In this document: positions 22,974 to 34,899 of the stretch, piece by piece
Layout of the letters: the number at the start of each line of letters is the position of its first letter
How positions within the stretch are numbered: position 1 is the stretch's first letter
NCBI GenBank assembly: GCA_014526335.1
Contig: JACTAT010000001.1
Coordinates: forward strand, 654,733 to 718,732
Length of the DNA stretch: 64,000 bases
From: Chrysaora quinquecirrha
Taxonomy: Eukaryota; Cnidaria; Scyphozoa; Semaeostomeae; Pelagiidae
Direction: 5' to 3'
The notes under the pieces: generated by a model
What the model was told of the DNA's origin: nothing
Database searches by the model: none
What the model saw: the letters and a program-made list of their open reading frames with translations, nothing else
Translations under genes and position numbers: made by a program

Positions 22974-25350
22974 TTTTCAAGGCAAGCTTTTCTTTGATAT
23001 CAAAGAACGCTGTAAAAAAATTTTGTGTTAAAAATGACATAACAAAGCTAAACACAGATATAAATAAACTTTAAAGTTCATTGGTAAACATATTAAGAAA
23101 AGTGTAAAACACAGTTTTGATTCTCTGGAACTTAGTTTGTCTATGCCTGCTTACCTGAGAGGTGGAAATTTGAAAATGGTGTTGATCAAAGTATAGGTGC
23201 AGCAAATCTGCGTTGCTGTCTCGTCTCCAATTATTTTGAAGCACCTTGCGTCCAATCAAATCGGTCAATTTTGAAAGAAACCACTTGTGGTAAATTGCCT
23301 TTGTAAAATTCTTCCTCTTAACAATAGGACTGTATTGATCAAGGGGAAGAATATTGGAAAAATCTTAATTGGTGCAATATGTTAAAAATGGAATACCGGA
23401 AAATGAGGATCTAGGTATTATGGCCCAGGACCTGGACTGAGGAACAAGAATCGGGACCATAACTGAGAGCAAGGACCCGGCATTCATTCTTCTGAACAAC
23501 TATGAGACTCTTTTTACATTGTGGAAAACCCTTACGCGACCCTGTGGCGTATGAATAGTAGGTGTGTCACTACCCTGGGTACCAGAACCTCACAGAATCA
23601 CAGGGATTTGAAGATAAGAAACGAGGAAAAAAAGAGAGTAGGAAAGAAGAGGCCAAACGGAGTCTTTCTTTTTCCTATCTATTTTCTCCCTTCTTATTTT
23701 TACTCCTTGTGACCTTTTGAGGCTCTGGTATCCATCGTCCCATCGGCCGTCAAAGACATCCCACCCACATTTTGTCGGTACGCCCCTGAGTGTCCTACTT
23801 ACGGTATGAAATGATCAAATCATATCTTATCTTCATCGCGTGCTTAGTCCCTCCAACCAATCAATCCTCATCTTCCCACATCTTCAATTTTCAATCTCGC
23901 GTGATCCTCACAAGATAAAGATGGCTGTAAATTTGAAAAATTGTGGCCACCAAATTTCAAATTCGAAAATCTTGGATAAAAAATATGTTTTTAAAACCCA
24001 ACGATTGAAAATCGAGACCACACGCTTTATTTAACGTAATTAACGTTTTATCTATTTTTAGACAACCATTTCTTATTAATTATTCGAAGCACTTTTCATT
24101 AATTATATAGTTTATGACGCTACACCTACAGATCTCTTCGTTATAAGATATTTGATTATGGTCAGATAGGAGATAACTGTCTTAGTGTTATTACGCTTTC
24201 TGTTTGCGTCCTTGGTAGTGTACGTCCCAGGTATTTGAGAAATATATTGGTACTATACAGAGAGCGTTGATGTTACATGGTGTGCTCTCTGATGATTTCA
24301 ATGATTCTGTGGAAAAGGGTAAAGAATCGTTCCTGAGCTAAGAAGGTAAATTGCTTTGTTATGCTGGGACTCTTGAGAGGGGTTTTTGAGAGCACTATGT
24401 TGAGAGCAAGGCAGCAAAAACTAGAACGGGTCCAGAGAATGGGAACATTAGTAGAAATAAATACGGGAGTTTTATGCCACTTGTGCAAAAATCTATCTTG
24501 GTGTCCATCAAATATGTATTAAAAGATTTGTATTTTGCTAATTTATGTTATTTGTGGGCCAGCTTTCTTATAATTCGTTGAATTCGCTAACTTGAAACCA
24601 AACGATATATGTACCTCTTTGCTTTTGTAGCAAACTGAATAACAACAAGATTCACATATCTTACAATTAAGTGTTCTTATTAACCGAGGTGTGGTAACGT
24701 ATTCGTCTACTCAAAAAATACGGTAGTCAAATTCTTAAGGCTAATTTTGAAAGGAGCGAGGGAGCATGGGGCTTTTTAAAATGGGAGCAAGAGAGCAACT
24801 ACACCCCCACCCTATCAGAGCCTCAATGTTCTTGACAATTTTTTTTGTTTGTTTTTCTTTCGTATGGATCATAACGAGGGGCAATTCATTCCTTTGGATC
24901 TCGCACACCTTTTGCGGAGATTTCTACCGTTTTCATAGAAATCCCTTGGAAATCCCTTTGTTTGGACGGGAATCTCGTACGCCAATTCAAGGAGTGCTAG
25001 AGCAGCAAAAAAGTCTGGCCGAGTGGTTAAGGCGTACGGGTCACTATCAGTAGGTCGCGGGATGGAACTCGTCCGGACCTCTCTCAACAAGCCGCAAGCC
25101 TGGGCGTACGGTCAACTGAGCTTCCATCTTTCTGAGTGGTTTTTCCACGAGTGGCATACAACTGAAGATTAGATTTGAACCTGGACTGCATGATCAGAGA
25201 GCCAATAAAGTCCCAAAAGAAACACCATTCCAGTCATACACCCCAAGGTTCTCCTCCCGTTTCGGTTTTGTGCTTCCACTGTGCCGAGCCAGACATATAC
25301 ATCCACGAATGGCAAACACTAGGATGGATATTAAAGTAATACATACTATT
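22974..25350. other. Intergenic region, mostly unassigned
   Basis: No gene was recognised. It holds a possible small inverted-repeat element (about 23,578-23,735, ends like ggtaccagaacctcac / gaggctctggtatcc) and a tRNA-like patch at 25,013-25,078. Short ORFs here resemble nothing I know. Confidence 0.5.
25013..25078 (+). pseudogene. tRNA-Ser/Leu-like sequence (probable SINE or pseudogene)
   Basis: gtctggccgagtggttaagg is an excellent class II tRNA 5' half with A-box. The B-box region (gggatggaactc) is degenerate, no long variable arm can be folded, and the total is too short for tRNA-Ser or tRNA-Leu. Probably a SINE head or dead tRNA. Confidence 0.5.
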
Positions 25351-25351
25351 A

Positions 25352-25859
25352 CAGGGGCGGAGACAACAAAAAATTTTTAGGGGGGGGGGCACAGAGTTAA
25401 AATCCGCCGACAGAAGGCGTGGCTTTTGTAGCCACACCCAATTTTTGATTTTGGTTTTTCCGATAATCACCATGAAATCCAATTTAAAAAACAAGTCTCC
25501 CTTAAATTTTTTTTAAGAATCTAACTTTTTTTTTCGGTGCGTTTTGTGGCTGATTTATTCATTTCATCGATCCTTCTACTGTATGTACTGTATAAGTTTC
25601 GAAGATAGAGACTGAAACCGACGCAGATATTCAATGATATTTTTTCTCGTTTTAGTACTCTAATCATGCTCTAATTTAATGGAATATCTATCATTGTCAA
25701 GTTTATTGTAACCGAGCTTCTATGCATTTTTATTGAAAAATACTAAACAAGAGAATCCCAAATCTCCAGACCGAGATCATCATTTGCCGAAAAAACTTTC
25801 TTTGTGCCGACGTTTGCAACATGAGGGGGCCCCTGTACCCCCCTTTGGCGACGCCCCTG
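25352..25859. mobile_element. hAT-like MITE with 8-bp target duplication
   Basis: Begins CAGGGGCGGAG and ends GGCGACGCCCCTG. Flanks are tactatta on the left (25,344-25,351) and tactaata on the right (25,860-25,867), an 8-bp duplication with one mismatch. CAGGGGCG ends plus an 8-bp duplication are typical of hAT elements. At 508 bp it has no transposase. G-runs lie just inside both ends. Confidence 0.75.
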
Positions 25860-25999
25860 TACTAATAGACTATTTTGATTGACATTGATCATTCAGTGTA
25901 AGATCTGATAAATTGGAATACTTTTCTCTCAGCAACATCTGTTATCTGTGGTCTGATGGTTTTCCTTATAATCCAGAAATATTAAACCTGACTTTTGGC

Positions 26000-27000
26000 A
26001 TCAAAGTTAATAGAATCCTGAAATCCTCTTAAAGGCAGCCTGCCTCGTTTTGTCTTGTCTGATCGAGGCTTATCCTTGAGTGATTGAAAAATTGTTGGCT
26101 TTTTCATCTGAGTTTGCATTTCCAGATTATAGGCTTTTGGGCTTTAATCCTTCTTTGTGCATTATCTAGTATTTTTCACTGTATTGCGAAGGGAAAGGGG
26201 AGGGTAGTGACCATATTTTAACACAAGGTGTGTGTGCCAAGTATTTGTGTTGCATTTGGGTCAGAATTTTTGCTTGTAAGCCATTAATTTGGGCAACTAT
26301 ATTAGACCCTCCAGCACTTTGGTTAAAAATCTTTTCAGCTCTGCCGTTTCTTGGGCTCAATTCTTATAATACATCAACTTTTTCTACTTTTTGTCGTAAA
26401 AATATGACAAAAAAGGCAGACCCACCACCCCTCTGACCCATTTCTCCATAAAATTGCTACCGGTATTTTTGGGAGAAGATAACTCATGACACGAATCTTT
26501 TTTGGGTGCAAAATTCAAATTTAAGAGTTTGACCCACCATACGCACACCCGGTGTGAAATGTGATAACTCCCCCCCCCGGGCTGTGTAGAATACCCTCTT
26601 GAGAATACAGGAAAATTGCTAAAGTATTTTCCAAATTCTAACTAACTCAAATTGTAACTCTCAATCTGTGTCAATCTGTGGAAGGCAGCGTATGCATTAT
26701 TTAGGAGTACTAAATCTCTTGTTTTTGCCATTATCATGACCTCGTAAAGTACTCTATTTCCTTATCCTGCCTGGTTTCGTGTCCGCGATGTCGAATCATG
26801 GCGAATTAAAGCACGAAAACAGATGTGATAAGCACGATTATAAATGATTATCAAGATTGTGAGATAAACATATTTTTTTTCAGATGCTTTCTAGACAACC
26901 TTGAAATGATGCTCGTCAGCTACATCGCGCTACTCTGCTCTGACAAATGTCAAATAACTGAAAGAAACGTCTTGAGACAGTCGAATTGACACAACCAGTG
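26000..27000. other. Intergenic region with repeat fragments
   Basis: Contains C-rich patches (ctccccccccccgggctg near 26,570) related to the inverted-repeat element at 39,867-40,214. No gene was recognised. Confidence 0.45.
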
Positions 27001-27009
27001 GAGGTATTT

Positions 27010-27150
27010 TTTTAAGCGTACTGTGATGGAAACGCACAGCTACTATGGTGGGTTATAATGCTTGATGTGGTGGGTTAGTATGCTTGATGTGGTCGTATTT
27101 TTACGTACTGTGGTAGATATGCACTACTGTGTTGGGTTACTGTGCTTGAG
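27010..27150 (+). repeat. Dispersed TACTGTGGTGGATAAGCACTAC repeat, copy 2
   Basis: actatggtgggttataatgc, gcttgatgtggtgggttagt and gcactactgtgttgggttac are variants of the family at 29,140-29,510 and, inverted, at 1,960-2,175. It directly precedes the 147-bp minisatellite. Confidence 0.7.
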
Positions 27151-28035
27151 CTTCATACTTCATACGCGAATTTCTCAATATTCAAGTATAAACCTTAAGG
27201 ACGCTGTTTCCAATCTTCTTAGCGAAATGCGTGGCCTAATCTATGAAAACATTCTGTCATTCTCGCACACTCATGCTGAACATTTTCTGACTTTTTGCTT
27301 CATACTTCATACGCGAATTTCTCAATATTCAAGTATAAACCTTAAGGACGCTGTTTCCAATCTTCTTAGCGAAATGTGTGGCCTAATCTATGAAAACATT
27401 CTGTCATTCTCGCACACTCATGCTGAACATTTGCTGAGTTTTTGCTTCATACTTCATACGCGAATTTCTCAATACTCAAGGAATAAACCTTAAGGACAGT
27501 GTTTCCAATCTTCTTAGCGAAATGCGTGGCCTCATCTACAAAAACATTCTGTCATTCTCGCACACTCATGCTGAACATTTGCTGAGTTTTTGCTTCATAC
27601 TTCATACGCGAATTTCTCAATACTCAAGGAATAAACCTTAAGGACAGTGTTTCCAATCTTCTTAGCGAAATGCGTGGCCTCATCTACAAAAACATTCTGT
27701 CATTCTCGCACACTCATGCTGAACATTTGCTGAGTTTTTGCTTCATACTTCATACGCGAATTTCTCAATATTCAAGTATAAACCTTAAGGACGCTGTTTC
27801 CAATCTTCTTAGCGAAATGTGTGGCCTAATCTATGAAAACATTCTGTCATTCTCGCACACTCATGCTGAACATTTGCTGACTTTTTGCTTCATACTTCAT
27901 ACGCGAATTTCTCAATACTCAAGTATAAACCTTAAGGACGCTGTTTCCAATCTTCTTTAGCGAAATGTGTGGCCTAATCTATGAAAACATTCTGTCATTC
28001 TCGCACACTCATGTTGAACACTTCCTGAGTTTTTG
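27151..28035 (+). repeat. 147-bp minisatellite, six copies
   Basis: Units start at about 27,151, 27,298, 27,445, 27,593, 27,741 and 27,888 (core cttcatacttcatacgcgaa). Copies are highly similar, and two carry aggaataaacc in place of agtataaacc, adding one base. Since 147 is 49 codons, the frame stays open across pure copies and looks like a 49-residue repeat protein, but the one-base insertions break the frame and there is no start or splice context. I call it non-coding. Confidence 0.88.
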
Positions 28036-28305
28036 CTTGTTTGAAAAGATGAACAGCTAGAAGCTTCGTTTATGTTTCTAAAATTTGGCCTAATTGCAAA
28101 AAATCTTGTGGATTCTTAGGTTTTAGGTGTTAATCGCCTTTGACAGAAAGTGACGCAAATAGGAGACATTTTGCATGAGGAATTACATCTACCTTAAAGA
28201 AACAAATAGTACTTTAGGGACTTTATCTTCAAGTCATTAGGGCAATAATGAATTTCCCTCCCCTTTCCTTGGTTCCGCATCAGTTTCTATGGCACAAATT
28301 GATTG

Positions 28306-28745
28306 CAGCAAATGCAGTATGAAATGAACAAGCTGACGAATACATTATGAAATGAACATGCTGAAGAATACAGTATGAAATGAACATGGTAAGGAATACA
28401 GTATGAATGAACATACTCTGACGAATACAGTATGAAACGAACATGCTAAGGAATACAGTATGAAACGAACATTCTGAAGAATACAGTATGAAATGAACAT
28501 GCTAAGGAATACAGTATAAAATGAACTTGCTGAAGAATACAGTATGAAATGAACATGCTGAAGAATACAGTATGAAATGAACATGCTGAAGAATACAGTA
28601 TGAAATGAACATGCTAAGGAATACAGTATGAAACGAACATTCTGAAGAATACAGTATGAAATGAACATGCTAAGGAATACAGTATAAAATGAACTTGCTG
28701 AAGAATACAGTATGAAATGAACATGCTGAAGAATACAGTATGTAC
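28306..28745. repeat. 28-bp minisatellite (GAATACAGTATGAAATGAAC)
   Basis: About 16 units of 27-28 bp with the core gaatacagtatgaaatgaac followed by atgctgaa or atgctaag. A higher-order pattern is visible: a block of several unit variants repeats itself (28,440-28,560 and 28,616-28,735). Inverted relatives lie at about 33,340-33,500. There are no unique spacers, so this is not a CRISPR-like array. Confidence 0.9.
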
Positions 28746-29139
28746 AAATGCAATGCAAAGCATAAGATTCAAGTGTATAATTGTGCCGAGTTCAAGTGTA
28801 TAATTGTGCCTTTTGGATTTTTACTTTCGTGACTCCTTATTTAAGAAATCATACAACCTTTCTTCAATCAAGGGCGTTTGCAAAATCAAATGTGTTTGTG
28901 ACTAATCTTGCTTTGAGCAAACCTCTTCAAGCTAAATTTTCTCACATGTGATTATGCGGCCTACTCGTTCCAGATGGCGAATTCGCATCGTTGGCGAGAT
29001 GAATTTTTCTCCGAGCTTTATATCAAAAGCAGAAAACATCAAATCAATGGTCGCCAACTCTTCTAACATCGCACGAATCAGAAACTTTTAAAAAGGAAAC
29101 TTCAACACGAAAGATTTCGTGACAATAGAAAGTGAAAAA

Positions 29140-29510
29140 ATATTATGCTTGATATGGTGGCGTTTTTTTGCGTACTGTGATGGATAAGCACTACTGTGGT
29201 GGGTTATTATTCTTGATGTGGGGGTGTTTTTTGCGTACTGTGGTGGATAAGCACTACTGTCGTGGGTTACTAATGTATGCTTGATGTGGTGGTATTTTTG
29301 CATACTGTTGTGGTACTAAATCAAGGCTAAAGTCTATAGATCATGAAAGAAAAAACTACAAAATCCACCACATCAAGCGTAATAACCCAACACATCAAAC
29401 ATAATAACCCACTACAGTAGTGTGTATCCACCACAGTGCGCAAAAACACCACCACATTACGCAAAATATACCGTCACAGTATTGTGTATCTACCACAGTG
29501 CGTATAGATT
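29140..29510. repeat. Foldback repeat built from the TACTGTGGTGGAT family
   Basis: The left arm (29,140-29,312) contains gtactgtggtggataagcac and ttgatgtggtggtatttttg. The right arm (29,365-29,505) carries the complementary family in inverse order (ccaccacatcaagcgtaata, tgtgtatccaccacagtgcg). A spacer of about 50 bp lies between. It would form an imperfect long hairpin. Confidence 0.75.
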
Positions 29511-30396
29511 TGCTAGCGTGTGCTAGGGGTTTTGAGAGCAAGGGCTGAGAGAAAGGAAGCAATATGGTAGTTTTGGGGCCCAAAGGAACACGGGAAAGTG
29601 GGAAATGTATCCAGGGAACAAGGGAACACGGTAAAAATTACCAAGGAACGTGGGAACTGCGAGAACCAGGGATCAAAGAGAGTCCTTTAGATAAAAAATC
29701 AATTGAGTGAGTTTTGTAATGGAGGCAGTGGAATTTAAAAATGAAAACTCAGCTGAAGTGAAACTGTCAAAAATGGGACAGATTATGCTAAATCTGTGCA
29801 AGGCATGGCCGTTTGGAGATAGTGTGATTTTGAAATTGAAATTTTGTTGGCGAAAGCCTTGAAGTTAGTCAATTAGAGGAGCGTTATGAGTGCAAAGAGT
29901 TATTTGCCTAACCATTCGAAATCTCGGTAGAGCACAAGACTTTGACTCAGCAGAAAGAAAACTGAGAGTCGTTGTTTCTCCAAAAGGACTTTATATTTAT
30001 GATACCTACCATTCGCACGTTTTTAATATTGCACCAGCACCCAGTACCATCACACGTTTTTTTATAAGAAAGTGATTTATAAGAAAGTAGTGCTCAACGT
30101 CTTAAAAGTTTAAGAAAGTTCAATACTGGATTCTTGAAACTTAAGAAAGTTCTATTAAATACTTTCACTCCTAATGTTCTGTGTGTTATTTTCGCTCTTC
30201 TGTTCAGTCGCTCTTCTTGCTATTAAACGAGTCTAATGATTATTTTCTTTGAAAAACGTGGTATTTGTGCAATGTATGCAGTGCCTTAAACTGTGCATTC
30301 TTAGAAATACTGTATTCTAAAATTTTTGCTAAAAAAGTCACAAGAATCTTTTGGTACTGAAAACATGAAATATCTAAGAAAGTTTCAATACTGGCC

Positions 30397-30595
30397 CAAA
30401 TTGTTAAAGAATGGAACTCTTTACCAGCAAATGTCGTCAATGCAAAGGACGTAGTGACTTTTGAAAAACTTTATGACAGTCTTAATGGAAACTCTAAATT
30501 TGAATTTCGAGTAGATTAGTTTTAGTAGCAGTACTCAACCAGGGTTTTATAGGCCTTGGCCTTCCAGCCCCTTTTAATACTTATATATATTATGC
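30397..30595 (+). pseudogene. LINE (non-LTR retrotransposon) ORF2 C-terminus and 3' UTR fragment
   Basis: From about 30,400 the plus strand reads IVKEWNSLPANVVNAKDVV..., a typical C-terminal tail of L2/CR1-type LINE polymerases (the W-N-x-L-P motif), ending at TAG 30,517-30,519. The 3' UTR that follows is shared with 17,364-17,512. The rest of the element is missing (5' truncated). Confidence 0.75.
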
Positions 30596-31288
30596 ACCCC
30601 TAAACGACCTCCCATAGTGCTCCTAATCAGTATGCCGTAAATTCTTCTTCCAACATCTGCCTTATTAGTTGTATTTGAGTATTCAACTATGGTAACCTGC
30701 TTGGATAATCCTTCTTTAAATCATAAATGAATTATATTTCTTGTGAAGCTACCTTCCGACACTAATGGCTTTTCTTTTACCTTTTCCCGTTTGCTTATGA
30801 TTTTGAAGAAGTTCAAAAAAAATTTTTTGCTTGGCGCAAGCAAAAGATCTTTGACAAACAATGTTTTTGGCGAAAAAGTAAAACATTTCGCTTTACAAGT
30901 ACATTTCAAATGTTTCACAAACAATGTTAGATCGTTTGGCCAAGGCCTTTCCTAAGCATCTTGTTGTATTTCAAATAAGAGCTTGCTCAGAGTGACGTTT
31001 TTGCTTGAAAAGCTGAAATATTTTTTGTTGAGTTCATAAAAAATACTGATTCAAAGTTTCTGTAAATTCAGCTGTCTTCAGTTTAATCATAATTGTTAAG
31101 AATGATTGGAAAAGACAATTTTTTCCAACCATTTTTAATGTTTTCTTAATTGAGTATTTCAGCATTAAATAATCAACTGAAATTTGTTGATAATCAAAAC
31201 CTGTTCTTATTTGGGTCATTAGAAATTTTAGATCTTAAAAATTAAATGATTTGACCTTTTTTAGAACTCTCTGCAGATCACGCTATGC

Positions 31289-31685
31289 AACCTACACTTC
31301 TTTTTAATAAGCAACCGCTCAATAAGCAACTAGGGCTGAACTGACCTCAACATTAAGCAACTTGAGGGCTGAATTGAATTACTTTAAGCAACTCAGAAAT
31401 CAAACAACCAAGCTTATATACTCTTTCTTGTTGTTATGAAATTGTTCCTTCTTAAGTTTTGCATGTTAAAATTCGTTAGCTAACGTTTTTCCACATACTG
31501 TCTCCAAAAAGTCGTGTTGTATGCCTAACAGTTGATAATTTTGACCCGCGAAGTCAGGAGTGGTTGTTAGGTACAAAAAAATTTAAACAACTTTTTAAGC
31601 AACTTTGAGGGCTGAAATGTCTAAAATTTTAAGCAAATTATGAGGGCTGGACCAAAGTCAAGTTGCTTATTAAAAAACGTGTACA
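31289..31685. mobile_element. MITE with CACTTCTTTTTAATAAGCAAC termini
   Basis: Left end cttctttttaataagcaacc and right end gttgcttattaaaaaacgtg are inverted. Subterminal repeats (taagcaactt...gagggctga) occur in both halves. About 400 bp, with no coding capacity. The superfamily was not identified. Confidence 0.65.
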
Positions 31686-31889
31686 CACCTAAATCTAAAT
31701 GAGTAGATGGCCCTATAATTGGTGGGTTAGTATCATGTACTGGATGGGTTTATATCTTATTCGGGGTCGATTGAGATTTTAAGTGGCTTGGTTATTGTCC
31801 TGCATGTGATGGATTACCTTCAACATTGGATGCGATAATAAGATATACAGTATAGGATAATGAAGGTGAGGGTTAAGCTGAAATCTGGG

Positions 31890-32045
31890 TGAAATAGTGT
31901 TCAGCGCCAGTCGCTAGAATCTCAGTAGTAGGTTAACTAATCGAGACCTTGACCCTGGCTTTGACGCTACCGTGGCGGGGCTCGAACCCTGACCACACTG
32001 AGTCCCTTAGACCACGATTCAGCTGGTTTACACCAAGGGACAACG
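31890..32045 (-). repeat. tRNA-like SINE (copy 2)
   Basis: Matches the copy at 9,070-9,345: cagtcgctagaatctcagta, then gacgctaccgtggcggggct, then a B-box-like ctcgaaccctgacc read on the minus strand as ggtcagggttcgag. Confidence 0.6.
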
Positions 32046-32291
32046 TCATAAGAGAGTTGTGGTTTTTTGCGACCCCACCCTTGTTTTCATCCATGCAAAT
32101 ATGACGGCCAGTGCTTAAGCAACTGAACCGTTTAGCTACATTCAGAAAAGTCTCAAAAACATGAAAATGGAAGGATTTAGCATAAAGGGAGACCGGAAAA
32201 CAGGATAAACGAGCAATATACACCTTACAGCCTTAGGAATCGAAAAAACTCGAAAATGTGCTGGGAATTTACTGCTGATGTAAACTCTTCG

Positions 32292-32825
32292 TCAAGATCT
32301 TTGCAAAAAAGCATATTTAGCCTTGCCCCCCCCCAAAGATGAACCATAATTTTGACAAGGGGACTCCAACGCCTGAGCCTTCTTTAAATCAGCTCTGTAT
32401 GAGGGATATTCGAAAATTGTTGGGCTTTTAAACTTTATTACTACGAACAACCGATCATTAATTTCAGATTTAATTTGCAGATATTTCTTATTATTTTGCA
32501 TGAGATAGAAAACACCGTTGATTCGGACTTGCGCGCAAAAAAACAGATGTTCAGTACTTTGCTGTTTTGCATATCTGCATAAATTCAATGTGCGTGGTTG
32601 ATTTTGTGTCATTTCGAAGTTTTTTTCGACTGTGAGGTTCCGATCCATGGCTGTTGCAACCTGCTTATTGTGAATCAACTCTTCTTGCAAATCAAATCTC
32701 AGACTTCGATATTGTGCATAGATTGAATATCTAGCCCAAGGCAAAGAGTGAAGTAGTATTTCTAAGGGAAATTCGCACAGAACAGGTTCACTGCTGATCT
32801 GCAGACTTAAGGTACTTTTTCTCAA
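32292..32825 (-). CDS. Uncharacterised ORF of 177 codons
   Basis: An uninterrupted frame starting MRKSTLSLQISSEP and containing segments such as YSIYAQYRSLRFDLQEELI and INDRLFVVIKFKSP. I recognise no domain. It is long for this AT-rich DNA, has no signal peptide or membrane segment, and is not repetitive. It could be an exon of an unseen gene, a decayed element or chance. Its end overlaps a C-homopolymer (about 32,326). Confidence 0.25.
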   Translation of the reverse strand: MRKSTLSLQISSEPVLCEFPLEILLHSLPWARYSIYAQYRSLRFDLQEELIHNKQVATAMDRNLTVEKNFEMTQNQPRTLNLCRYAKQQSTEHLFFCAQVRINGVFYLMQNNKKYLQIKSEINDRLFVVIKFKSPTIFEYPSYRADLKKAQALESPCQNYGSSLGGGKAKYAFLQRS

Positions 32826-33339
32826 ATATACTTTAACTCTTTTTATCCAAATATATTGTTATGTTGTTTCTTTCATACATTTGGATCCCGTTAAAGAAGC
32901 CCGAAGGGTGCAAAAAGAATCGTCGTTATGTTGGAAGTTCGTTAAACCGAGAGAGTTTTTATGAAACTTATTATTTTAGGGGCAAGACTTTTGTGAGGGC
33001 CCATTAGGGTAGCCGTTGTATTGTACTAAAATTGCCAGAAAAAATCGAAAAGATGTGGGGTAATTAGAGAATAAGTAAAGGATACTTGGGATATTTTTTC
33101 TCTCCAGTCATTGTTGATGATTTTGTTGATAACGTTTAGTTGTTTGAGTTATTTTTGCTGTTTGTTCTAATGTGTCTTTATTGACTCTAGCGACTACAGC
33201 AGCACCTTTATTTTGGTAGATTGCTTTCTGCTAGAGAAAATCATTGAAGTTAGTTACTTCTAGTAGATACATTCTGTACAGTGGTACAGTATAATAGTTA
33301 AGAATTAACAATTTTTTAGTCCTTACTGCATTAATCAGT

Positions 33340-33510
33340 AGACTAATTAATCAGCATGTTCATTTCATGCTGTATTCGTCAGCATTCGAATTTAGTGCTG
33401 TATTCGTCAGCATGTTCATTTCATGCTTAATTCGTCAGAATTCCAATTTAGCGCTGTATTCGTCAGCATGTTCATTGCTTACTGTATTCGTCCGCATGTT
33501 ATTGTACTGT
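33340..33510. repeat. Inverted, diverged copy of the 28-bp minisatellite
   Basis: gctgtattcgtcagcatgtt recurs several times, with variants ttcatttcatgctgtattcg. This is the complement of the array at 28,306-28,745 and is more diverged. Confidence 0.8.
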
Positions 33511-34268
33511 AGCAACTCAACTTTGTGAATTCTGTTTGGAACACCTGAGGCTACTCTAAAAAATGGCGAAAATAGGCTTTTGCGCTCGTAACTAAAACAC
33601 TAAACTAACCGATTTGCACCATGTAATTTACTTTGAATGCAAAAACTATAGTAAGGTTTTCACAAGCAGCCCAGTTATTATCTATAGACCATGAATAGAA
33701 ATTATTTGCGAAAAACAAACCAAGAGAAATTTTCGCTGAAAAGTAACCCATTTGGGCGGCACTTCTTTTTCTATTGGCGTATCATTTGCGAATGTAGCTC
33801 TGTTTAAAAAATGTTTTGCATTGTAGAAGATTTATTTTTAAGCAGAATCTTTTTAAAATCAACTCTTTAAATTAATTTTAATGCTCTAAGGAGGAGTTGA
33901 ATACTGTAATAGAAGCCCCCAACGTTTATTTTCTTTATGACTCGCTGAGTTGTATTGGTCTGGTGCTGTATACGTTGCGTGATATCTTATAAACATAAAA
34001 CAAAACTCGAGCAGCGGGGAACAGGGCTACAAGAATGTTTCAAAAAACAAGTATCGCTTTATAAACGCTAATGCAAAAAAGGAATGCTTATGCATTCCAA
34101 GTTAGGTTCCAGTCCTTCGGTGCTTTTCAAAACAATTTATAATTATGATCAATGAAGTCTAACAAGATATAATCTTTCATAGCCACGCGTATGGTTTCTA
34201 ACGCGCTTTCCATGGACCGTTTCTGGCGCCGTTTTCAGAAAGCGTACCTCTATTCATCCATGAAGCAT

Positions 34269-34551
34269 TTAAGGCCTTGATAACCTAGGAGACATGTCGC
34301 GCGCGACATTGATGTCCCCTCAGTGTCTCCCAGTTTAGGCACCTCTGAAACTTTGTAGCCCGCGACAAAATTTGTAGCAAGAGACACGCAAATGTTTCTG
34401 GGACACAACAGAAACTTTCTTGTCTCTGCGACATGCAAATGACTCGGGGGACATGTTCCTCGCTTGTCACTCGCATGTTTAGCCACCCTTGGGGACACGC
34501 CAAATTCAGTGTCGCGCGCGACATGTCTCCTAGTTTAACCAGGCCTTAACA
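34269..34551. mobile_element. MITE with CCTAGGAGACATGTCGCGCG inverted termini
   Basis: The left arm cctaggagacatgtcgcgcg and the right arm cgcgcgacatgtctcctagt are inverted, with matching aaggcc outer ends (ttaaggcc...ggccttaa). About 283 bp. The interior repeats gacatg and gacac motifs. It could be a TTAA-target element, but the superfamily is unsure. Confidence 0.75.
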
Positions 34552-34899
34552 ATTAGAAATTTGTCGCCTTATCAAAACCTACAACAAAGTATTAAAACCA
34601 ATAAATTAAAAATTAAACATAATTTCATCCTGAAATCTAGTCGCTTCTCTTTGCTTTTAAATTAGTTTGCCATAAGCATGGATGATCTGTTAGTTCTGAT
34701 TTGACTGTGGACAAACTTTCGTAGATAACGCGAGATTGCCTTGCGAAGCTTGGATCCATGAATCCTTCTTGATTCTTGATAAGAGGCTTCTTGATTCCTA
34801 ACTGTCATTCACTCACTACTATTAACTTTTTGAAAATTTCAAACCGTCGTCTTGTTACTGATAGTTTTCAGATTGTTCCCAGCCTTTCTAGAATTTTAA

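Noticed and set aside
25013..25078. Functional tRNA gene
   Set aside because: The B-box is degenerate, and the length does not suit a class II tRNA despite the good A-box.
27062..27960. 49-residue repeat protein
   Set aside because: The frame is broken by single-base insertions in two units, and there is no promoter, splice or start context.
28306..28745. CRISPR-like repeat array
   Set aside because: The units are contiguous minisatellite repeats without unique spacers, in a eukaryotic genome.
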